Source: Nymphaea colorata
Taxonomy: Eukaryota > Streptophyta > Magnoliopsida > Nymphaeales > Nymphaeaceae
Direction of reading: 5' to 3'
Assembly (NCBI RefSeq): GCF_008831285.2
Contig: NC_045149.1
Span: 19,795,035 to 19,859,034, forward strand
Length of the DNA: 64,000 bases
Positions 53,024-64,000 of the stretch are shown one piece after another. A model generated the notes under the pieces. It searched no databases, was not told the origin of the DNA, and saw only the letters and a list, made by a program, of their open reading frames with translations. The first letter of the stretch is position 1; every line of letters begins with the position of its first letter. The translations under genes were made by a program, and so were the position numbers.

Positions 53024-54570
53024 GGGGAGAGCGATCTGCAAGTCTGCAAAATGGGTACGGAGAATAGAAGGATTCAAGCGCGAGAGACGGATATGGCTGC
53101 TTTTCTATGGAAGAATCTATCAATAAGTTTCTGTGAGGATTCTCCTCTTCTCTGAAACCTTCCCTAAGAAATTGAAGAGAAACTCTCAAGTTCTTATTGC
53201 GAAGAAAGCAATTTCTTTCCCCGCTCTTTCAATTACAACTCACGAATTGAATCGATATTGGCACTATAAATAGGTAGAATTGCCTGCCCCACTCTCTGGG
53301 GTAAGCGCTTTGATTGGAATAATAAATTGCCAAAACGACTTGGATCAAGTCAGAGCTTCCCTCTCTAAGAAATGTGAACTCGAGATCCGTGGAATCCTTG
53401 TTTTTCTGCAGTAGATTAGTTTTGTTTTACTGGCAAAGATGAGAACATTGATCGTGTCCTCAAGCAGCCTTCTGCATTTCAGAACCAGAGTCGCAAACCT
53501 TTTGATGGAGGAAGCGAGCAACGAGGTTATGCGCTTGTGTTTGTTTGGAGCGGGTGAAACTTTTCCGGCAACTTTTCTCCGTTGAAAGTTTTCCCCCCAC
53601 AACCGGATGAAATTTCAATCGTACACCACAATCTCCCATGAAGATGGGTAGTTTTTAGCTTGAATTATTTCACCAAGGGTACGACTTAGAGCTTAAATCT
53701 TATAAGAATTTGACAATTTTTTTTGAACTTTTTCCACTCTATACGCTGACGGAAGAGTACGAACTCAACGCTAGTGTCATCAAACAGATTATTCAAGTTC
53801 AATTGCAATTTGATTTAGAGGCCGATCCAAAAGTATCATGCTTTTATGCACTGCTTATTTTTTATTATTTTAATTTAATTATTGCTATTTTAAATATTTT
53901 TTTGCCAATCTACGACAGATTCAACTGTAATCGGCGGCCCTGCCGGTTGGATTCAACTTACTATTTTAATATGACTGTTTGATGGAGGTTAGTTGGTGGG
54001 ATAAGGAGTCGCAGTTGGTTCCGCACCCAGGAAAAGGCCAGGTGCGCGCGTACTGTTTGTTAGGATAACTCAGAGTGTTTGACCGTTTCGTTTGATTCCC
54101 TTAATCTAAGGCAATAATACTTCACATCACATCAAAGTCAGATTTATTAGCCTTACAAAATTTGAATGCACGCACTTTGGCGTGACCCTTCCTTATGCCA
54201 CCAAAGAAGCTCAACTACAACAAATTTAAAATATTACTAAATACATTTAAAAATGAAAAATTTATCTAAAAATAATAGGAAACATTAAAATTGACAAAAA
54301 TATTAGTACATAAGATCCATTAATTCATTTTGGAATGAATTCTATTTCTCATAGTTGCTATTTTTTTGAACTGCAAACAATTAATATAAGATATTTTAAT
54401 TGGAGAATGTCATTCTCTCCACTCAGGTCTTGAATCAACCCTAAACCTCGAGGAAAATGGCAAAAGATTTTGGCTTCTTTCAGGTATTTTCCGTTTGAAA
54501 TCAATTCAATTTGAGTGGACCGATTTAAGCAGATTTCCACTACATTGGCACCATTTGCCCTCTCACCACA

Positions 54571-54612
<42 letters not shown>

Positions 54613-56857
54613 AGAACGCTAAGGATGACCAGCTTCTTTTTCTACTGAATTTCAGCTCTGGAAGGAATAATATTTGGTGAAATCAAAACTAAAATTTACC
54701 ATGTTTGTTGGTGGCATGTCGTGGTTTGAGTAAAATTTCACAGCTTTTGCAAAGATTTCAAACACATCAAATTACACACCTCCATAGAATCTAAGAGGCC
54801 GTTTGATAACATGAATTGTTGATTTTTTTTTTTCATTTTAAAGTCAGAGCGCTGAAGCTTTGAAAGAAACTGTAGCTTTGCTACATTAAAAAGAAAAAAG
54901 AAAAAAAAAAAAGAGATGAGTTCACTTTCTATACTTTGATATCACCATTTATGGTTTGATTAAAGAATTGTTCTCCCCGGGACATGCTTTCGATTAATTA
55001 AATGTCATTGAACGACAAATTAATATAATCCCGTGGCCAGTCATTGACATTTTCAAACATAAACTTGAAGGATCAGCTGATGGGCACTTTCTTTTCCTAC
55101 CTTGTTATATGGAAACATATTTTATTCAAGTAGCCACAATAAAATAGAGTTTTGTTTTCATTTTTCAGAAAAAGAGTTTTCAGAAAAACTGGTTTTCTGA
55201 AAACGCTGTTTCCACAAAGGATCGAAAAAACCACCCCCTCGGATTATTCACCCAAATCCATTTTTTTTCCTCCCTACCCAAACATACAAACAATGTTTTT
55301 CATTACGAAAACCATTTTTACAAAACCAGATTTTATGAAAAACAATTTTACAAAACCAGGTTCAAAAGCTACCGAAATCTTTTGTCTAATTTCCACGAAC
55401 AGGTTTTCCATATCAACAAGATTTAATCTTAGTTGACTTCAATTATTAAGTAAGAAAAAAGAAAAGGTGTGAGTTGAGTTGCCAAGTCGCAGCTTCAATG
55501 GTAGACTCCAAAGCCAATGGTTAGCCGCAAACCCGTTAGTGAAGTCAGTCAAAGCTACAAAAAAATTATAAGTGGGCGCCAACAAAGAGACGTCTAATTT
55601 TTGCCTCAACTATATATATATATATATATGATCATGCAGAGAGTATTTCTGCCTCAACTTTGGTCATTCTTTGTCTCCATATGCACGTAATATTAAGCCT
55701 CAACGATATTGTTCTTCTTATCTTACAAGAACTGCGGTTGATCTAGACAACCCACAATCACCTTCAGGCTTGTAGTAGAGAAAAAAAAAGTATCATGCAC
55801 AAGAAGAGGCGAGGAAGGGAAGAAGAGATACATGGATTAGCAGCCCATACTGAACCATCTCCTGTGTCTCCATTCATCACCGTCTATGGGCTTTGCCAGG
55901 AATTCTTTGAGCTGAACTGCGTTTCTCTCTCGACATGGCTTTTCTCCAAGCAAAACAAATAGCAAACACCACAAACAAATTAGTAACTTTGATTTGCGTC
56001 AAGGGGCTTAGCGTAGTTAGGTAGGTCAAAAACATATGAAAAGATAGGTCTTTGGCTCGATTTTCATAGGCATTATGTTCATGCATCTTAAGTGGTGTAC
56101 TGCGGTACTTAATTTCAAGGGTGGACCTTCATGGGCCCTGGCCCAAGGTTGGGCGTCGGGCCGGGCCACCCCGACAGATAGGCCCGAGTCGGCCCGGCTC
56201 GGCCCGATAAGATAAAAAAATATATATATTTTTTAATTTTTTTGTTTTAATAATATTTTTTATCCTTAATAAATATATTTTATATTAAAAAATATTATTT
56301 TATAATTAAAAAATATTTTTTAAATTTAAATGGGCCGGCCCGGCCAGATACCCACCCTTACCCTGCCTTACTCCAATTTTTTTTTAAATTACATGTAAAT
56401 TTTAAAAAATTTCACTTTTTTTATATAAAAAAATTTGAAAAAAAAAAAGATATTTTGGCGTTTATCAAAATTTAGAAACTTTAATTTGACCACCCACCTA
56501 AAAAAATTCTGGGTTTATCCTGCTTAAGTTGCACTACTACCATTGATGCTGATTTAGCTTAGGATCACGATGCACTGTGACTCTAGCAGCACGCATTTCA
56601 TGCATGAGTTTCTTGAGAGATACTTAAAAATCTTTTAAAAAGCAGCAAAAAATTATATCAAAAGGCCTCCATTTGAAACTTTGTTCGTTTCTCAATTCTA
56701 GTGCAACTTATCTTTTTCAGATGCACGTATCCGAACTTTTGATCTCCTTTTTTAACTCAAAGGTCTCAAGTTCAGCCACTCAGTCAAGTCGATCGCTCGC
56801 CGGACACATTTCCGGCGTTATGAAAAATGGGGATTGGTAGAAAGTATTGGAGCTTAC
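53024..56857. other. Intergenic, repeat remnants
   Basis: 53024-53260 is the promoter side of the C2 gene. A TA microsatellite lies at 54574-54609 and another at 55612-55629. 56110-56360 holds a GGGCCGGCC-rich, then AT-rich, then GGGCCGGCCC-rich block bounded by AAGGGTGG and CCACCCTT, perhaps a small DNA element; no target duplication is visible. 55877-55960 could hold the last exon of the coiled-coil gene that follows, but this is not decided. Confidence 0.4.
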
Positions 56858-58784
56858 CTTAGGTTTAGGGTTACCTGTGCCTGTTTTGCGTTGGCCGGAG
56901 TTTTTCTTGGCTCTATAGGAGGGGCTGATGGCACAGGCAGTGTTTCTTCTCTCTTGGCCGAGTTCACGGGACGACCACCCTGACATGTGCACCGTTGAGG
57001 AGCTAGAAGACGAACTGCTTACTTCCATATCAACACTTAACTGCTTGGAAATCGAAGGCTTCTAATTAGTTGATCAACAGAAAGAACAAACAGAAATTAA
57101 AATAATGTCAATGGTAAAGATTACTTGATAGTCAATTGAAATATGCACTTTTAAAGGTTGGGCACTTACATCTCCGGGCACCAGCTAGTTGAGTTAAAAA
57201 AATGTGAAACAACATGTGGTTTTATTGTTGTATGTGTCTTAAAGTGGCGTTGCCACATATAGGCTGGTGTGGGCAGTTGCCCACACCAAATTTTCATTTT
57301 TTTTTTTCATTTTTACATTAAAATAGTTTAATATTTACTTTGTTAAAAATGTAAGTGTCCCTTCATATATGAAAACATGTAAATCAGTGTCTTTTCAAAA
57401 AAATTTTCTGGCTCCGCCACTGAAGACAAGGAGCGGGGTGCTGCAGGCTTCTTTTTCGAATAGTAGGTTGTTAACCTCTTGCTCGCTTGGCTCTTACTGT
57501 TAATGCCTATAGATGCAAATGGGTCGGACTCTGGGAAGCTTCGTCCATTGTAGATAACTTGATGTCTAATGCCTTTGGGCATAAACGGATCGGATTATGT
57601 GAAGCTAAACACAGGGCTTAGGTTGTTAACCTCTTGTTCACCCCCTAAATGCTAAGCTCTTACTATTTTAATTTGGATGTCTAATGCCTATGAACACAAA
57701 TAGGTAGGACCTCAGGAAGCTAAATACATTGTAGATCCGATTATAATCTCATCCGACCCATTTGCGGCCCTACTAACACCACTACAATTCAAGACGTTCA
57801 GATCAAACTAAATACATAGCAAAACAGTTTCATGTAAGTTCTAGTAGAATCTAAAACAAGAAATTCTTAAACCCAATAATAGAGAAACCACAATTTGAAA
57901 TGTTCATTGTCAGATTCAGAGCAGCTAAATACATAAAAATAAAAAATGAAGTTTCATATCAAATATGTTACTCATTAGTAGAACAAGAAACCTCAAGTCC
58001 AAAGTGGAAACCTTTGATTCCACCTCATCCTAATCAACCTCTCAGAATCCATTTCCCTCTGAAAAATGAAAGTTAAGATCAACCCGGGTGGGAAATGCAT
58101 CATGTAAAAGGCAGTTCCCACTGCATGCATTAAGAAGCCAAACAATCCAAATTCGATTGCATATATAACTTTTAGTTTCATGTAAAGATTAATGATCTTC
58201 ACTGTACCAAAAGTAATCAATCGCCGCGTCTTACCAGGACAACACGAAGGCTGCAAATCAGATGCAACAGGAGACACTTTTCTGCATTGCCAACTTCCCA
58301 AATAATCCTGGTTTTCTTTTTTAGATAAACTGTTCTCTTTCCTAACAGTAAATGAAGAATCTAATCAGGAAAGATGACTGCGTTGCGTTTCACCTGGAGC
58401 AGACGGTTCTCCAGCGAGGCGATGCGGTCCAACAGAGAGCCCTTCTGCTGCACCTCCTGAACCGCGGAAGACAGAGTCCTTTGGTGGTGCGCTCGAGAGC
58501 TCTGCGTCGAGCTTTCCCGCTCCCGCTCGCCTCTCGAGCCTCGCTGCTGCGTCTGCCTTTGCTTCTGCTTCTCTTCCAAACGTCTCATCTGAGCCAACAC
58601 AAGATTCGTTTGATCAGAAGGCGGAAGGAGTATCCAAGAAAAACGAACAATGGGATATTGTTATTTTCGGATTTTGTTTTCTTACCAGATAATCGAGTCG
58701 TTCCAATCTTGGAATAATTGGAGTGAATGTCTTGAACCTCTCATCTTCCTCCCTCCCTTCACGTTTCTCGCCGTCGTTTGCCAT
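56858..58784 (-). CDS. Small plant coiled-coil protein of unknown function, three exons recognised, 3' end uncertain
   Basis: Exons 58784-58686, 58588-58394 and 57040-56858 are all in phase 0 with GT-AG borders. Together they give 159 residues. Exon 1: MANDGEKREGREEDERFKTF then TPIIPRLERLDYL. Exon 2 is strongly helical and charged (RRLEEKQKQRQTQQRGSRGE) and ends QEVQQKGSLLDRIASLENRLLQ, a coiled coil with hydrophobic heptads. Exon 3 starts LSVDMEVSSSSSSSSTVHMS and is Ser/Lys-rich. The join LENRLLQ-LSVDME matches the pattern I know from a family of small uncharacterised plant proteins with TFIPxIPRLExLxYLMRLLE. After exon 3 there is a GTAAGC donor; if it is not used, the frame reads on to a stop at 56780. 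The final exon was not identified with certainty. No catalytic motif is visible and no function is claimed. The second intron is 1.35 kb. Confidence 0.65.
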
Positions 58785-61625
58785 TTTTGGTGGGGCGAAT
58801 CCAGATGGGTAGGTTATTTGTGGGGTGAAACGGCCAGTCCCCTACTTATCCCGATATTCCCCGGCGGTGGGAGGTGCGATCTCCAGGGATATCTCATTTA
58901 TCTGGATAAGCGGGCTTGTCAGGAGACCACTCCAGAGATTACAGCGTGAAAACTTCACAATCTTTTGAACCACACTGATCAAAGATTCACGAGTATAAAA
59001 AATTTCGAGAAACGAGGCGCCATGCACAGTTTTTCTTTCATAAAAACTGTTTTACGACGAGCATTAAAAATTTTGGAAATTACTAAAAGTTCGTGTTAGC
59101 TGTTAACACCTTGTGCCGATGCACGTCGGCATCTGCCATCACGGATTATTCATCTTTTTTTTGGACCTTAGCTTGATGAAGCATAGATATGCTTTTTGCC
59201 AAACTTTTTTGAACATTTAGGCCAAAAATATGTACGGGTGGGTGTAACTTCACGGGAACTCAAAATAGTTCAATCGTTCAAAAGAGATCTAGAAAAAGTA
59301 AATAACAATTGTAAAGTTTCAAAATAACAATATATGGAGCAGAAGCTAAGTGCATGACTTTAAGCATAAATTTACTAATCTAAGTAACCATGCCACTGAA
59401 TTTACTAATCTCATAAGGACATTCCCCTGCTTGAAACCTCTAATATGTATAAGTGAATCTTGAAAAAAACAACCATAAGTTTAAGATTAAAAAAAAAAAT
59501 CATGTTAGTAGAGATTGATGTTCTTAAGAATTCAATATAGTGCATCAAAATGGAGAAAATTTTTTAAGGTTGCTTAATGTTAATAGACTAAGAGTTGTGC
59601 TAAATGAGCTTAACAATGTAAATTGTAACGATTAAGCTCACTTCCATAATAGGCTTGGCCATTGGTTTGGTTGATCACAATTCACCCTCTAACAGCTTTG
59701 GTTCCAATGCAAAAAGATAAGAATTAGAACAACAAAGCATTTAGCAACTCTTTATAAGTCTTCAAAGATTCTTAGATACTAAACTACATTTTTTAATAGG
59801 TATTATTGCAATTCACCCCTCTTAAGATATATGTGTATTTGTATGTGTACGTGGAACCATAAGTCTGAGTATTAAACCAGTTATGATACCACTATAACAA
59901 CACAACGTACTCTTACATCGAGCTCAAGTGCCTTGTTCGACGAATCCCAACCCACTTGTTAACAGCTTCAGTTCCAACCCCAAAAATTAGGAACACAACA
60001 ATCAATTACTCAACAACCCTTTTGATAAGTTCTCAAAGATTTCTCATCATCTTAAATGTAAGACTAAACTTTGTAGTGATGAATATTACCAACGTAAAAG
60101 GAAAACTGTTGTTAACTACTAATCCTAATATTGTTAAGGTTAATATAATACTTGGAAGTATGAAATATTTTACCAATGGCATGTTAATGCTAAGAACATC
60201 TTCAAGAAGATATGTTATTTATTGGATTACATATTTCACATATACGTATACCATTTCATATGTTCAAATGTTTCAAAATTTGAAAGATCAACAAGGTTTC
60301 TCCCACTGGATTTTCCTGGCAATATTTGATGGCAGAAATTGTTGGCAAGAGAGAAGAGAATATCTTTCGAGAGATACAATTTTTGTAGATGGTTGAGATT
60401 TTCCTTCCCGAGGAAGAGATTCTTCAGCCAAACGTCACGTGCAACCGAGCCGTGTCACGTGCGACCCGCGGTGGGTGCACTCGTGTAGCCCGTGCCCATG
60501 CACGGGATGCTCGCCTTCAACACTGAAGGAGGTAATGCTCCAAGCGGACTTTGTCTTTCTGGATCTGATCTCCTCCACAATTTGGAACCGAGAAGAATCA
60601 CTTGTTTGAATAATCTACGAGCACTTTCTTGCCGATTTTCTTCAGATTGAGGTCATCATGAATCGGATCTATCCAAATCAAAATCCAGAGAAAATGGACC
60701 TTTTAGTTTGATATCGGTCTTAAGATCTACCTGTCTGAGTTTTTTTTTTTTTGTTTCAGATTGAGGTCATTATGAATCGGATCCAAATCAAAATCCAGAG
60801 AAAATGGACCTTTTAGTTTGATATCGGTCTTAAGGTCTACCTGTCTGAGTTTTTTTTTTTTTTGTTGGGCAAATCTCTAAAATGCATGCCTTTTTCCTTT
60901 AATTGTTTTACTAAAACTTTCCCAAAATAATGCTCAAGTTTCGATGGAATAATAAAAACGCACCGTTATAGGTTTCATTTTTTTAATTAACATTCTAAGT
61001 TACATACAAAACGCGCACTAAAATTAAAGGAATTCAAACTCTTAAAAGTTCACATGCTGACTATCTTCTTCAAAAAAAGGTTAGGTAAGGAGAAAAAAAT
61101 AACACCCAATTAAAGAATTGAGTTAGATTCAAATTTAGGAAGGAACATCTGATCAGACTTGGATTCAATTTTAAACAAATAACTAATCGGAATCAGATTC
61201 GGATTCAGTTTTAAGTATCCTATGTCTAATATCCATACATTTTTAAAACTTGGTACTTACTATTTGCATTCGGTTGTGTGTTTAAAAGTATAATTAAGAT
61301 TCAGTTTTGAGTTTAACAGCCAGATTCGGATTGATCGGATTGTGAATTTAAGAGTCTGATTATGATAGTCTGAATTTGAATATGTGAACGTCTAATAAAT
61401 TGGATATGATAAGATCGAATCCATCCATTGACATTTCTAAAAGAAAAAATAAGTAACTTTTTGGCAGGAAGTGAGAAAATTGAAGAACCGATGTTTATTA
61501 GCAGAGCAAGAACAGAGCAGGAACAACTACTTATTGAAGACAAGATGAAGAGAGAATCATCCAGATCGCTCTACCGGCAAGGCTTCTTCCTTGCCAAAAA
61601 AATAAGGGCAGCAGAGCACCGCCCC
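58785..61625. other. Intergenic
   Basis: 58785-58990 is the promoter side of the coiled-coil gene. Two CACGTG (G-box core) words lie in 60436-60462. The 114-bp tandem duplication is at 60641-60868. 61130-61400 carries the GATTCGGATT-type degenerate repeat. No gene recognised; the last 150-200 bases are likely BOU 3' untranslated sequence. Confidence 0.45.
60641..60868. repeat. Tandem duplication, period 114 bp
   Basis: TTCAGATTGAGGTCATCATG at 60641 and TTCAGATTGAGGTCATTATG at 60755 start two near-identical copies, each ending in a run of T (60739-60752 and 60850-60864). Confidence 0.95.
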
Positions 61626-62623
61626 TCATCCCAGGCTGGACCTCGTCAACTCATAAGCAAGAAAGCATGCAGCATTCGCCGGAATGCTTCTCACCATGGC
61701 CGGTCCGAACCCTCTGTACAGGCCCTTCACCCCTTCAGACCTCAGGATCTTCTTGAAGGCATCCATGGAGCCAGAGTACTTAGGATTCTTGTAGTCGTCA
61801 ACCTGAATCACGCTTTTGACAACATCTGTGGGATAAACTGCTAGCCAGAAGGAAGCGCCGCCCAGACCGCCGGCGAGCATCAGCGACCCCTGCCCGAGCT
61901 TGGACGTGTCCTTGCCGCCGGCGAGAGATTGCTTGAGCAGTTCGTACGTCCCGAACAGGACGGCGTTGCCGGGGACCTCCCTCGCCAAGGTCGGTACGAG
62001 CCCTTTGAAGAGACCCACCATGCCGCCTTCGGATCTCAGGACGTGCCGGGCGACGTCCATTGGGCCGCCATACTTGACGGCAGCCGAGCCTGCAGCCGAA
62101 GCCAAGGCACTCTGCGCCTGCAACCTGGATTTTACGGATTGGGAATCAGAAAATCCTGCGATGCTCTATCGAGATGCTCGAAAATAGGCACAGAAACATG
62201 AAGCTTGGGGAAAATGGTGACAGAGACTTGCCTGCATTTGATCAACTCAGTTGGGCATGCTAGAAATGAGACTGCAACTCCGGCACCCAGACCACAGATC
62301 ATCTGCTGGCCGATGGTCAGTGGTGCGCCGGGCTCAGACCGGAGAAGGGACTCCATCTGACCCCTGACTGAGAAGAGAACTGCATTGAATGCGGCTACAG
62401 TAGCAAGAGGAACTCCCATGCCCTTGTACAGGCCTCTAGGCCCCTCTGCAGTCAGAGTCTTCTTGACGGCATCCATGGCACCGGCGTACTTGGGAGGTTG
62501 GCCTGGAAGAGGTGCCGGCTGGCTCTGGAGCTTCACCTTTACGGTGTCAAATGGGTGACCGACGATCAGCTGTGCAGCCCCTCCGATCGTCCCAGCAGTC
62601 AAGTCCTTGGCAACGTCCGCCAT
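61626..62623 (-). CDS. BOU: Mitochondrial carrier, BOU (A BOUT DE SOUFFLE) type, two exons, GC-AG intron
   Basis: Exon 1 is 62623-62232 and exon 2 is 62124-61626; the product is 296 residues against about 300 for Arabidopsis BOU, to which it is close throughout. Three mitochondrial-carrier repeats each hold the PxDxxK-type signature: PFDTVK at 24-29, PTELIK at 124-129 and PTDVVK at 229-234. Other BOU pieces include GTIGGAAQLIVGHPFDTVKV, VKYGGPMDVARHVLRSEGG, VIQVDDYKNP and the end ELTRSSLG. The protein sits in the inner mitochondrial membrane with six helices; BOU was first described as carnitine/acylcarnitine carrier-like and later tied to photorespiratory glycine metabolism and glutamate transport in meristems. 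The exon join completes KCRLQAQ, conserved in the family, and forces a GC donor (CAG|GCAAGT) with a normal CCAG acceptor. All signature residues are present. Confidence 0.95.
62125..62231 (-). other. BOU: Non-canonical GC-AG intron of BOU
   Basis: Read on the minus strand the 107-base intron starts GCAAGTCTCT and ends AATCCAG. GCAAGT after AG is the known consensus for GC donors, and splicing here restores the conserved Cys-Arg-Leu-Gln-Ala-Gln stretch without a shift. Confidence 0.85.
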
Positions 62624-64000
62624 GGATGAATAAACGGGGTAACACGCACTATCTGATTCTCTGATGTGGGATCTGCAAGAACAGAAGCGTTTAACAAGAA
62701 CAAGAGCTTATCATTCTTGAATCCTGAAGTTTATGACGGATCAGAAAACAAGCACCTCTCTAAGGTTAAATCTGAATTGCATGAGGAGGACAACATTGAT
62801 GAATCCATCATTATCAGCAGAGTCAAATGCACTACTACTACGAAAAATTTATGATGCAGACGCTACGAATTGTTTGGAAGCTCCCTATCAACTAGAATGT
62901 AATGCATCAAAACTCGAAAGTTGTATTATCAAGATGAGTAGTTAGTACCTACAAACATCAAACTAAAGACGGAACTTTCATTAATGTACCAATCCAATCA
63001 ACTACACTACCCCTCGAAACAAATTTTGGTGGTACTGGCACTCCCAAAACATCCAACAGCAATCTTTCCATTGCCTAGAACATCTTGTTCCCAAAAGTGC
63101 TTCAGAGTCTTAGGGAATATTTAAAGGGAGAAAAGACCTGCCTTTGCAACAACTCCATTCGAGCTGACCTGAGGGAGAGTGGCAGTTTAAGCTCCCCGTC
63201 AGTTTTTAACCAAAAAGTATAAATTGTAAAATCTTTCTCGAGTCCTCCGACTCACTTGAGATGTTAAAAAACTAGTTTAGATCATGACTGCTGGCTTTCT
63301 TGTGCTTAGCTGCAAGTTTTATTGGGCTTTTATTATTTTCAACCTTATATATATACATATATATGTACACCGAAAAGATAAAAAAAATCCTTAGGTTTCA
63401 TGGTGCATACGCACTCACTCACGTCAGTCCACGTGCAGTGCATTTGGTATGCAACAGAGAAGACAATAATATGAACCATGACGATAAGGACAGTTGAGCA
63501 TTTTCCGAACATAGCCTCATTTTTACTAAGTATCATGACTATGGTGAAGCTAACGATGGTCTAAGGTACCCAAAGCAGCGACGACTTGGATGGATCCTAC
63601 GGGCACCAACCATCATCTGCACAAGTCTAAGCTGCTGCAGAAGTTCGCGTGGATTCGCTAGTTAGAGAGCTTCTTTGCCTTAGAAATACAAAAGGTAATA
63701 AGAAAACAGCGAACTCATCGATCAGAGTGAGTGAACTTCTTTTGAAACCTCCAGGTTCTTGTGAGGCGTGCGCCCTCACGTCCTTACTGGCCACTGGAGT
63801 CTTGGATCAATGGCGATTCTTGGATCGCCGGCCACAAACCGGTTGTGGCCGGAGTCCCGTTGCGGCTCTCACAAGCTTCACGGAACACGCAACCAATAAT
63901 GCAACTCCGATCGAATCGAGTACCAAGTACGTTTCATCTCCGCTTGGTAGATCTTTTCTTCTCTCTTGAAAAAAGAATGGCGATTAGCTCAATGATTTTC
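62624..64000. other. BOU upstream region, no recognised gene
   Basis: 62624-62680 is the BOU leader. A TA-rich run lies at 63345-63365. The inverted repeat CCGGCCACAA-ACCGG-TTGTGGCCGG at 63828-63852 is in a GC-richer patch at 63740-63860. Open frames to the right edge do not resemble known proteins. Confidence 0.45.

Noticed and set aside
56114-56360. A defined DNA transposon with AAGGGTGG ends
   Set aside because: The ends are short, and no target duplication could be found; left as a possible remnant.
57993-58301. Minus-strand frame between exons 2 and 3 of the coiled-coil gene
   Set aside because: The join of LENRLLQ to LSVDME skips it and matches the family; this frame has no family-like sequence.
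63649-63969. 106-codon plus-strand frame at the right edge
   Set aside because: It starts from GTG, lacks any recognisable motif and lies in the BOU upstream region.

Overview
This is a stretch of a flowering-plant nuclear genome. The evidence is AT-rich intergenic DNA full of simple repeats and small non-autonomous transposons, genes split by GT-AG introns, and gene families restricted to or typical of land plants: a PYR/PYL abscisic-acid receptor, a DUF1005/ASG1-type protein, an NDR1/HIN1-like LEA_2 protein and a BOU-type mitochondrial carrier. I cannot place the lineage more finely from sequence alone.

I could reconstruct nine genes, eight of them on the minus strand. From left to right: the first exon of a conserved plant protein running off the left edge (100-257); a three-exon RPM1-interacting-protein-13-like gene (1604-2840); an intronless abscisic-acid receptor of the PYL4/5/6 type (12637-13251); a single-exon NHL/LEA_2 membrane protein (23874-24476); a two-exon ASG1/DUF1005 gene, the only plus-strand gene (30687-32956); a roughly 12-kb, 13-exon or more gene for RNA polymerase III subunit RPC5 (36742-48681); a seven-exon C2-domain protein with a Pro/Tyr-rich tail (51776-53023); a small coiled-coil protein of unknown function (56858-58784); and a two-exon BOU-type mitochondrial carrier whose intron uses a GC donor (61626-62623). 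Exon joins were checked for splice dinucleotides, reading phase and continuity with the remembered family sequence. These are neighbouring independent genes, not an operon or a pathway cluster. Three of them (PYL receptor, ASG1-like, NHL) belong to families linked to stress responses, but proximity alone says nothing about co-function.

The spaces between genes hold most of the unusual structure: a six-copy tandem satellite of about 398 bp arranged as alternating A and B variants (4634-7002); a complete 453-bp TRIM retrotransposon with matching 5-bp target duplication (19142-19594); a hAT-like element built of GAGCTCGA-rich tandem units (14571-15099); a shorter MITE-like element (19892-20058); a pair of dispersed repeats 11.6 kb apart; a near-perfect 33-bp palindrome; three G-quadruplex-type tracts; long (AT)n and (GA)n microsatellites; and a frameshifted coding remnant that may be a processed pseudogene. 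I found no sign of an undescribed multi-gene biological system. The best candidates for new description are the alternating satellite and the TRIM element.
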